A stretch of 12,035 nucleotides of DNA from NCBI GenBank assembly GCA_036835375.1, contig DAITMB010000139.1:1-12035 (forward strand). Reading direction: 5' to 3'. How positions within the stretch are numbered: the stretch's first letter is position 1; every line of letters begins with the position of its first letter. The stretch is from JANQTF01 sp036835375. GTDB lineage: Bacteria > Bacteroidota > Bacteroidia > J057. Both the position numbers and the translations under genes were made by a program. A model generated the notes under the pieces. That model did not search any database. It worked only from the letters and a program-made list of their open reading frames with translations, and was not told the DNA's origin. This document shows, piece after piece, positions 6,527 to 12,035 of this stretch.

Positions 6527-8380
6527 TCATCGATACTTCTCGACCAAGGCTTTGAAACGGTCTTCTTGCTTGTATCGGCCAAAAGCACTGTAGTAGGTCA
6601 ACAGACTATTCAGGTCAAATCCCCTTTCCAGGGCACGTTCTAGGTTTGCATACATGCTATCGGCATCCTTCAGGTCCGCATACACCGCAGCAAGGGCGCC
6701 GTAGGGCCGCGCAGCACTAGGTTGAATGCGAATGACCGTTTGTAGATCTGCAATGGCTTCCGAGTAGTTTTCTTTCTGCATGAATACCAACCCTCGGTTG
6801 TAGAGGGCATCGGCGTAGTCTGGGCGGAGCAGAATGGCTTGATGAAAGTCAAAAAGGGCATTTTCGAAGTCCTGCATCATGAAATACAGCTGCCCGCGAT
6901 CGTTGAACACCACCGGATTGTCAGGCTCAATGTTGAGCATGTGGTTGAAGCGTTCCAGTGCTTTGTCGTATTGCTGGAGTTCCATGTAGGCCTGGGACAT
7001 CCGCACATCCACGCGGAGATAGCTTTCGGTGTTTTGTTCTCGAATTTTGGTGAAAAATTTCAACGCTTTTTCGTATTCCTGACGGCTGAGATATCCATTT
7101 CCCCTCGCCCAAAACACGACTTCTTCGATCCCAGAATTAATGAAATCATTGTCTGCTCGCAGTTGCTCCTCGGGCATTCTCACGCTGACCTGCCCCCGGT
7201 CAAGGCTCAGCTCGCCTGTGACGTAGAGATATTTGAAGTGAAAAGTGATTTCTCCGGGAACAGTTCGATCATACTCACCCCACAGCACCATGTCTGCCTG
7301 GCAGCGCCTGATCATCTCTTCCACCTCGCCCGCACCCACCGGGCAGTCTGCAGGATGATATTTGACTTGAAAGTCGTGTTCTCCTTCTTCGCTGTCAGCC
7401 AGCTTTTCCAATCTGCGAGTGATGGCATCGGCTACCGTCGGATCAGTACTTTTGCAGTCTCCCACGGGATGAAGGGGGAGTTGGAGCACATTATAAGGCT
7501 CGTGGTTGTGGAAAACGCAGGGTTCTTTTGGAAAAAAAAGTTGCTGCGCCCGGGAGGCGATGTCGAAATGATATAAAAGAGCAGCCAATATCCCGATGGA
7601 AAGCAAGGTGCTGAGAACGAGAAAGGTCTTGCGCAGAGAAGGACGTGACTTGGGCACTGGAGCGGCCCCAGAGGATTGCTCCGAGGGCGCCAGCAAGGGG
7701 AGCTGCCAATCCAGGCGCACCTCATTGTCTTCAATCACATACAAACCCCACTCCAGATGTGGCTGGTCGGGATCGCGACCTTTCCAGTTGAGGGTGTTGC
7801 TCTCGAGGTCGTAGTGGACCTTGCGATAGACTAGTTTGCCAGCGAATGCTTCTTGTACAACCAACCACGCTTCCCGAAGCGACTTTCCCTGAAGCAGCTC
7901 GAAGTAAAATCTCCCGGCGATGTCCCGCGCTGAACCTCTTCCAGGTGCCTCAATATCCAGGGTGATGACGGCAGGAATGTCTCTCAGCAGCAGTTGCTCC
8001 ACCAATTCCCGGTGGCCGCAGCCAGCCAGAAATACAACCTGAAGACCCGGTAGCCTTCCGAGCACGTCGGAAAACCCGATTGGATCCATGAGGTCTTCCC
8101 CCAGTCCGCCCTCAAAGCGGAGGTAACGCCCATTGAAATAGCCTGAGAGGTGGACGATCGCCAGCTCGTGCTGATATTGAAATTGACGAAATTGGTCAAA
8201 TAGGAAGATCCCTTCTTCCGGAACTTCAGCTACCAGCCGCAGGGCACACTTGCGATGCGCCGGGCGGAGGCCCCTCTCAACGGCCTCCAATTCTTGACGA
8301 ATTAACTTGCGGCGACGAGGTTCAGGACTTCGGTTGACCCCCGCCATCAGTAGCACAGGTGTCGGAGACTCAGAGGTCAT
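6527..8380 (-). CDS. Membrane-anchored CHAT-like domain protein with C-terminal TPR repeats
   Basis: The product is 617 aa, with an ATG at 8378-8380 and no Shine-Dalgarno sequence. Residues ~8-220 look like a CHAT (caspase-family) domain: AIVHLSGYFNG (74-84), QVVFLAGCGH (114-123), an IPAVITLDIEAPG segment, GRFYFELLQGKSLREAW (156-172) and a closing WGLYVIED. Tyr81 sits where the catalytic His of the usual H-F-S-G-H-G motif is expected; a candidate catalytic Cys121 remains. A basic stretch (PVPKSRPSLRK) precedes a single hydrophobic helix at ~252-270, so the CHAT part should be cytoplasmic and the rest periplasmic. Residues ~285-400 form a domain with four cysteines (288, 309, 346, 360) and an ADMVLWGEYDR strand, loosely like TolB/FlgO-type domains. 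Residues ~423-600 hold about five TPR units, for example QQYDKALERFNHMLNIEPDN. TPRs suggest protein binding. CHAT proteins are often proteases in signalling or conflict systems, but activity here is doubtful. No partner gene is adjacent. Confidence 0.8.
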   Translation of the reverse strand: MTSESPTPVLLMAGVNRSPEPRRRKLIRQELEAVERGLRPAHRKCALRLVAEVPEEGIFLFDQFRQFQYQHELAIVHLSGYFNGRYLRFEGGLGEDLMDPIGFSDVLGRLPGLQVVFLAGCGHRELVEQLLLRDIPAVITLDIEAPGRGSARDIAGRFYFELLQGKSLREAWLVVQEAFAGKLVYRKVHYDLESNTLNWKGRDPDQPHLEWGLYVIEDNEVRLDWQLPLLAPSEQSSGAAPVPKSRPSLRKTFLVLSTLLSIGILAALLYHFDIASRAQQLFFPKEPCVFHNHEPYNVLQLPLHPVGDCKSTDPTVADAITRRLEKLADSEEGEHDFQVKYHPADCPVGAGEVEEMIRRCQADMVLWGEYDRTVPGEITFHFKYLYVTGELSLDRGQVSVRMPEEQLRADNDFINSGIEEVVFWARGNGYLSRQEYEKALKFFTKIREQNTESYLRVDVRMSQAYMELQQYDKALERFNHMLNIEPDNPVVFNDRGQLYFMMQDFENALFDFHQAILLRPDYADALYNRGLVFMQKENYSEAIADLQTVIRIQPSAARPYGALAAVYADLKDADSMYANLERALERGFDLNSLLTYYSAFGRYKQEDRFKALVEKYR

Positions 8381-8606
8381 GAGGAAAAATCAATTGCGTG
8401 GGAATGGGTGGTTTGCTCCATTTTGGTAAATATGACACGAATTTTCAGGTTTTTTCGCATTCCTCCGTGGAAATTTCACCGTGCAAATCAAAACAACTGC
8501 CGATCATAGTAGGTGAATCATCGACTTCTTGCGAATAATTCTGTTAAATCTGTAGCTTAGAGCATCATTTACTTGATCGAAAACGCGAGGGTTGATTCAC
8601 CCAGCG
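8381..8606. promoter_or_regulatory. Divergent intergenic region with a 9-bp inverted repeat
   Basis: This 226-base stretch separates the divergent CHAT-TPR and M1 peptidase genes and must hold both promoters. A perfect inverted repeat has arms GGTGAATCA (8512-8520) and TGATTCACC (8593-8601), 72 nt apart. The second arm ends five bases before the ATG at 8607, so it could be an operator half or a base-paired leader. Possible -7 boxes for the peptidase are TAAATCTG (8545-8552) and TAGCTTAG (8553-8560), each one mismatch from TAnnTTTG. Neither has a well-spaced TTTG upstream, so I do not call a promoter with confidence. Confidence 0.45.
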
Positions 8607-10580
8607 ATGTCGTCCTTACCAAATTTGTCCATGCGATTTATGCGATTTTTTGCCGCAATTCGACCTCTATTCCTCCTCGCAGGCACCTGCCTCCTCCTAG
8701 GAAACGCTTTTTTGGTTGCCCAATCCACGATCTTGGCTCTGCCTCCAGAAGTGTCTTCCGCGATAGAAGCGAATTCTCGCACCCTCAGTGGTGTTCCCGG
8801 GCCAGCCTATTTTCAGAACCACACTGATTATCAGATACGTGCTACCCTCAATCCTAAGTCCGACTCGATCAGGGGCACCGCTCAACTCAATTACTCCAAT
8901 GACAGCCCCGACGACTTGGAGATTCTCGTCCTGCGGCTCTATCAAGACATGTATCGCAAAGGATTTGACGCAGATGAAGAGATTCATCCTAAGGATCAAA
9001 CCAGTGGAACAGGGCTTTATCGAATCGTGATGGATGGCATCACGCTCGACATCGATTCCCAAACCACGCGACAAGGCACCAATCTCATCATTCATCTGGA
9101 TGAGCCCCTTCTCGCTGGCGATTCCACGGTGCTGGAAATTGACTGGGCGTTCAAAATTCCCACCGAGACGCTCAATCGCATGGGTCGATATGCTCCAGGC
9201 TCTTATTTCATTGCTTACTGGTATCCGCAGATGGCCGTTTACGACGACCTTCACGGCTGGGATATGCTGGACTATAAGGGGACAGTCGAGTTTTATAATG
9301 ACTTTGGGAACTTTGACATTTCGATCACTGCGCCGCAGGACTATGTGCTGTGGGCGACTGGTGTGCTTCAAAATGCGGATCAGTTGTTGGCTGAGCCATA
9401 TCTGAGTCGATTTCAGCAGGCAGCTACTTCCGATGAAGTGGTTCGAATTGTGAATAAGGACGAAGTGGATTCAGGCGTGCAAGTCACCCAGCCGAGTGAA
9501 GATGGGTGGCATACCTGGCACTTTCAGGCGTCACATGTGCCGGATGTAGCCTTTGCCGCAGCCAACAATTATCTCTGGGACGCGACCAGCGTGGTGGTGG
9601 ACGATGCGACGGGGCGGCGCGTCATGGCCCAGGCATGCTACCGCTCTTCTTCCAAAGATTTCTATGATGTAGCGGGCTTTTCGCGTGACATTATCCGCGA
9701 TCTCTCCACCGAGATCCCCGGTATTCCTTTTCCCTATCCCCAAATCACTGTGTACAATGGTGACAAAGGAGGCGGTGGCATGGAATATCCCATGATGGTC
9801 AACGATGCCTCGGTATTCAGCAAAGCATTTGCCTTCAGCCTCACCTACCACGAGATTGCCCACACCTACTTCCCCTTTTACATGGGCATCAACGAGCGGC
9901 GATACGCTTGGATGGATGAGGGCTGGGCCACCTTTTTGCCAGAAGACCTGGTCGTAGAAAAGGGCTATCAAAAGGAACCCCTACGACTCTCCATGATGGG
10001 ATACACGATGTTAGCGGGCACCGAGCGCGAAAAAGCCATGATGACTCCTTCGTACGAATTGGAAGGAATGGCATACGGCATTGCATCATATCCCAAGCCC
10101 GGCCTGGCATATTATGTCTTGCGAGACATGCTGGGAGAAGAAGCATTCCGCACGGTGCTCAAAGGCTACATGGAGCGCTGGAATGGCAAGCACCCTGCGC
10201 CATTCGACTTTTTCTTCAGCTTCAACGATCTTTCTGGCAAAAACCTGGACTGGTACTGGCAGGCTTGGTTTTTCGAAACACTCAAGCCCGACCTTTCACT
10301 GGTCCCTATTCAAATCAAAGGTAAAAACGCCCACTTTCGTATTGAAAACCGTGGCGGACTACCTCTGCCGATTTATCTGACCATCGAACTCAAAGACGGA
10401 ACCATAGAGTCACGCCACATGGGAGCTGATGTCTGGGCAAATGGGACCACGAGCTGGGAGTTCGACGAAAAGATGGATGATAAGATCAAGGAAATCAAGC
10501 TCGGGGTGGGCTGGATTCCAGATGTCAACTCTAAAGACAATACCTGGAAGGCCATCTCTGTCAAAAAGGGCGGAAAATAA
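8607..10580 (+). CDS. Exported M1-family zinc metallopeptidase (aminopeptidase N-like)
   Basis: The product is 657 aa from the ATG at 8607. It has the gluzincin zinc site HEIAH (415-419) followed after exactly 18 residues by Glu438 (HExxH-x18-E), with His415, His419 and Glu438 as ligands and Glu416 as catalytic base. An upstream GGGGMEYP (388-395) matches the GxMEN-type substrate-binding loop. An N-terminal beta-rich segment (YQIRATLNPKSDSIRGTA) and a C-terminal WYWQAWFFETLKPDLS stretch are also typical of the family, which removes N-terminal amino acids from peptides. A signal peptide is clear: MRFMRFFAAIRP, then a hydrophobic core ending near FLVAQ. No convincing lipobox and no T9SS sorting domain are seen, so a periplasmic location is most likely. 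The start is uncertain: TTG 8592, ATG 8607 and ATG 8631 all fit, and 8631 gives the most compact signal peptide. The gene appears monocistronic, converging on radC after 70 bases. Confidence 0.92.
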   Translation: MSSLPNLSMRFMRFFAAIRPLFLLAGTCLLLGNAFLVAQSTILALPPEVSSAIEANSRTLSGVPGPAYFQNHTDYQIRATLNPKSDSIRGTAQLNYSNDSPDDLEILVLRLYQDMYRKGFDADEEIHPKDQTSGTGLYRIVMDGITLDIDSQTTRQGTNLIIHLDEPLLAGDSTVLEIDWAFKIPTETLNRMGRYAPGSYFIAYWYPQMAVYDDLHGWDMLDYKGTVEFYNDFGNFDISITAPQDYVLWATGVLQNADQLLAEPYLSRFQQAATSDEVVRIVNKDEVDSGVQVTQPSEDGWHTWHFQASHVPDVAFAAANNYLWDATSVVVDDATGRRVMAQACYRSSSKDFYDVAGFSRDIIRDLSTEIPGIPFPYPQITVYNGDKGGGGMEYPMMVNDASVFSKAFAFSLTYHEIAHTYFPFYMGINERRYAWMDEGWATFLPEDLVVEKGYQKEPLRLSMMGYTMLAGTEREKAMMTPSYELEGMAYGIASYPKPGLAYYVLRDMLGEEAFRTVLKGYMERWNGKHPAPFDFFFSFNDLSGKNLDWYWQAWFFETLKPDLSLVPIQIKGKNAHFRIENRGGLPLPIYLTIELKDGTIESRHMGADVWANGTTSWEFDEKMDDKIKEIKLGVGWIPDVNSKDNTWKAISVKKGGK

Positions 10581-10650
10581 CTTCCAGTTTTCTCAGGGCC
10601 TTTGGTGTTGACACAACCTTTATGCGTTTACCACTTAGAAACCCTTCTTC

Positions 10651-11346
10651 TCAGTTCATCTCCCCCGAATCGGCGAAGCTGTAAAATCCCCTCCTGGAAA
10701 TAATGAGGTGATCCAGCACAGAAATGTCGAATATTTTGCCTGCCTGAATGAGCTTCTGGGTGATCGCCTGATCTGCCTGGCTGGGTCTGAGGCTACCAGA
10801 TGGATGGTTGTGGGCCACAATCAAAGCGGAAGCGAGGTGCTTCATCGCTTCGCGATACACCAGCTTGGTGTCGATCACTGTGGAAGCGACGCCTCCCCGA
10901 AACATTTCCTGCTCTGCAACGATCTCGTTGTTGCGGTTGAGAAACAGAACGTAGAACAATTCTTGCTCAGCATCTTCCATACGGGGAGCGAGATAGCGGG
11001 CCACAGATTGGGAGTCGGTGATACGCACGGGTCTTTCTTGGACAATTGTCTTGCGGCGGGCCAATTCAAAGACGGCGACCAGCGCGATGGCCTTGGCCGG
11101 ACCGATTCCTTTGAGTTTAGTCAAGGTTTCGACCGAACTTTTCGATAAGCCTGTGAGGCCGCCCATCTCGTCGAGAACTAAGCGTGCCAGCCCGATGGCT
11201 GAGAGGGATCTGGTGCCCGAGCCTAAGAGGATGGCCACAAGTTCGGCGTCGGTGAGGGCGTCAACTCCACGCTGGAGGAGTTTTTCACGCGGGCGGTCTT
11301 CCAGGGCCCAAGCGGTGATTGGGTGAGAGGGGTAAGCAACTGACAT
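10651..11346 (-). CDS. radC: RadC/UPF0758-family JAB-domain protein
   Basis: The product is 231 aa, the usual family length, with ATG at 11344-11346 and TGA at 10651-10653. The N-terminal half has the RPREKL..RG...LTDAELVAILLGSG motif (split here; about residues 18-44) and a helix-hairpin-helix-like LKGIGPAKA (78-86). The C-terminal JAB/MPN domain has the metal-binding pattern His179-x-His181-x10-Asp192 within AHNHPSG...S..D, so the JAMM site looks intact. The Escherichia coli name comes from an old DNA-repair assignment that was later questioned; the family's true role and substrate are unsettled, with DNA metabolism the usual suggestion. It ends 70 bases from the convergent M1 peptidase gene. 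No Shine-Dalgarno sequence is seen; instead an inverted repeat lies just upstream of the start codon. Confidence 0.95.
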   Translation of the reverse strand: MSVAYPSHPITAWALEDRPREKLLQRGVDALTDAELVAILLGSGTRSLSAIGLARLVLDEMGGLTGLSKSSVETLTKLKGIGPAKAIALVAVFELARRKTIVQERPVRITDSQSVARYLAPRMEDAEQELFYVLFLNRNNEIVAEQEMFRGGVASTVIDTKLVYREAMKHLASALIVAHNHPSGSLRPSQADQAITQKLIQAGKIFDISVLDHLIISRRGFYSFADSGEMN

Positions 11347-11350
11347 GAGA

Positions 11351-11372
11351 TACTTTGTTTGGATACAAAGTA
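11351..11372. promoter_or_regulatory. Perfect 8-bp inverted repeat upstream of radC (operator or leader hairpin candidate)
   Basis: Arms TACTTTGT (11351-11358) and ACAAAGTA (11365-11372) flank a 6-nt spacer TTGGAT. The near arm is only four bases from the radC start codon. Its size and symmetry suit a dimeric repressor site, or a hairpin that would mask translation initiation. On the minus strand TACTTTG also resembles a -7 box with one base missing, but I see no -33 element at the right distance. Function is inference. Confidence 0.5.
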
Positions 11373-11588
11373 GGATGCTGGCGAGAGGACTTCTACGGAA
11401 TGATGCAAGCGCCGGGTAACGGTAGGGAAGCCGCTCAATGGCGCCTAGTAAACGGCTTCAATCATGGCTCATGACAAGCTTTGCCTGACCGATTGTCATC
11501 GGTCGCAGGAAAAAGGGCGGGGTGAGGTAACGGAAAAGGGCCATTATTTTTGGGCCGACCTAGTATTGGTCTGGAAAAGGGAATGCAC
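11373..11588. other. Gene-free intergenic stretch with hairpins and repeated words
   Basis: No convincing coding frame is present between radC and the rpsT terminator. A perfect 7-bp hairpin with a 4-nt loop lies at 11487-11504 (GACCGAT / ATCGGTC). A wider inverted pair GAAGCCG ... CGGCTTC spans about 11428-11459. GGTAACGG occurs at 11415 and 11526, CCTAGTA at 11444 and 11559, and GGAAAA(A)GGG three times (near 11508, 11532 and 11573). The similar spacing of the first two word pairs (111 and 115 nt) suggests a diverged direct duplication. I do not recognise a tRNA, SRP RNA, RNase P RNA or tmRNA. The stretch may include the radC promoter. Confidence 0.5.
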
Positions 11589-11621
11589 AAAAAATGCCCG
11601 CTACGAGGAGCAGGCATTTTT
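11589..11621 (-). terminator. Intrinsic terminator of rpsT
   Basis: Hairpin arms AAAAATGCC (11590-11598) and GGCATTTTT (11613-11621) enclose an inner GCT/AGC pairing across a C-A mismatch. Read on the minus strand the stem is followed by a run of T, 45 bases after the rpsT stop codon. The symmetric A/T tails mean it could also act on plus-strand transcription. Confidence 0.88.
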
Positions 11622-11665
11622 CTCCGAGGAGAAAATATGATGAGTCAGTCAAATCCTGAAACAGC

Positions 11666-11920
11666 CTAGGTGAGCGCGTTCACGTGGCGATACAACTTGC
11701 TCTTCAAGTGGGAAGCTGTATTCTTGTGAATGATGTGAACTTTGGCCACTCTATCGATGGTGCTTACCACTTGTGGCAGCATTTCGATTGCCTGAGCCTT
11801 GTCCTCCGTTGCCCGGAGCCGCTTGACGAGGGTCCGCATGGTCGTTTTTTTGTAACGGTTGCGCAGGCGACGCTTGGCGTTCTGACGGATTCTCTTCTTT
11901 GCGGACTTATGATTTGCCAT
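11666..11920 (-). CDS. rpsT: 30S ribosomal protein S20
   Basis: The product is 84 aa, the normal S20 length, with ATG at 11918-11920 and TAG at 11666-11668. It begins with the family signature MANHKSAKKRIRQNAKRRL and is very rich in Lys and Arg, as expected for a protein that binds 16S rRNA in the small subunit. A conserved-looking C-terminal helix HKNTASHLKSKLYRHV is also present. S20 is a primary binder in 30S assembly. The gene stands alone here with its own promoter about 80-110 bases upstream and a strong terminator downstream. No Shine-Dalgarno sequence is seen before the start, as is common in Bacteroidota. Confidence 0.98.
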   Translation of the reverse strand: MANHKSAKKRIRQNAKRRLRNRYKKTTMRTLVKRLRATEDKAQAIEMLPQVVSTIDRVAKVHIIHKNTASHLKSKLYRHVNALT

Positions 11921-11998
11921 AGGATTTTGAGCCTAGATTCTACGTTGTTCAGGATTTGTCTGAGGTACGGAAGACACAGTCTTTTGCATTCAGGACCG

Positions 11999-12030
11999 CA
12001 AATATAGGAGTCTTCTTTGAAAGCACCAAA
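11999..12030 (-). promoter_or_regulatory. Bacteroidota-type promoter of rpsT
   Basis: On the minus strand, TTTG (complement of 12027-12030) is followed after 20 bases by TATATTTG (complement of 11999-12006). The second box matches the -7 consensus TAnnTTTG exactly, and the first matches the -33 TTTG; the spacing is one base over the commonly quoted 19. Transcription would start near 11992, giving a leader of roughly 70 nt. A short inverted repeat AAGAC-ACA-GTCTT at 11971-11983 would lie in this leader. Confidence 0.75.
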
Positions 12031-12035
12031 GGCCA

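Noticed and set aside
6839..7576. 245-codon plus-strand open frame opposite the CHAT-TPR gene
   Set aside because: It lies wholly antisense to a gene with clear domains, shows no family motifs, and has no promoter or spacing to support it.
8484..8491. CAAATCAA as the complement of a -7 box for the CHAT-TPR gene
   Set aside because: It has one mismatch and no TTTG at a suitable distance, so the support is too weak.
8592..8606. TTG at 8592 as the start of the M1 peptidase
   Set aside because: It is possible, but two ATG codons (8607, 8631) downstream still leave a complete signal peptide, and the GAGGG just before the TTG is too close to serve as a ribosome binding site.
8697..9371. 224-codon minus-strand open frame inside the M1 peptidase gene
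   Set aside because: It is antisense to the signal peptide and N-terminal domain of a well-supported gene, with no recognisable product.
10581..10650. Weak hairpin between the convergent M1 peptidase and radC genes
   Set aside because: The best pairing (around GGTGTTG and CAACC) is short and bulged with no clean T run, so I do not call a terminator.
11400..11474. Short open frame of 24 codons in the radC-rpsT intergenic region (MMQAPGNGREAAQW...)
   Set aside because: It is very short, has no supporting initiation signal and overlaps the hairpin-forming sequence; chance is enough to explain it.
11684..12007. 107-codon plus-strand open frame opposite rpsT
   Set aside because: It is a shadow of the S20 gene and its promoter region.

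Overview
The window looks like a piece of a Bacteroidota chromosome, with Saprospiria-type bacteria as my best guess. The evidence is a giant SprB-type repeat protein ending in a type IX secretion (T9SS) sorting domain, genes without Shine-Dalgarno sequences, a promoter upstream of rpsT that fits the Bacteroidota -33/-7 consensus (TTTG ... TAnnTTTG), and a membrane CHAT-TPR protein of a kind common in that group. The phylum is well supported. The class is inference.

Layout. Positions 3-6394 (+) hold the 3' part of one very large surface-protein gene. It is built from tandem units of exactly 228 nt (76 codons), followed by a fibronectin-III-like domain and a T9SS C-terminal domain; the 5' end lies outside the window. 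A run of 100 Ns at 640-739 interrupts it, and the reading frame differs on the two sides. The frame jump is explained by the N run being a placeholder: the repeat register predicts a true missing length of 59 nt, or 59 plus a multiple of 228. A bidirectional terminator-like hairpin (6454-6485) separates this gene from a convergent minus-strand gene (6527-8380). That gene encodes a CHAT-like domain, one membrane helix, an extracytoplasmic cysteine-containing domain and TPR repeats. A short divergent intergenic region follows, then an exported M1-family (gluzincin) metallopeptidase at 8607-10580 (+).

The right end carries two conserved housekeeping-type genes on the minus strand: a RadC/JAB-domain protein (10651-11346) with a perfect 8-bp inverted repeat just upstream of its start, and rpsT (30S protein S20, 11666-11920) with its own promoter and intrinsic terminator. 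About 215 bases between radC and the rpsT terminator hold no convincing gene but do contain hairpins and short repeated words.

The genes do not form an obvious pathway or operon. The orientations are +, -, +, -, -, so most are probably single transcription units. Three of the five products are predicted to act at or outside the inner membrane. The most unusual items are the strictly length-conserved repeat array with its assembly break, and the CHAT protein in which tyrosine occupies the expected catalytic histidine position. I did not find a clear defence island, CRISPR array, mobile element or RNA gene.
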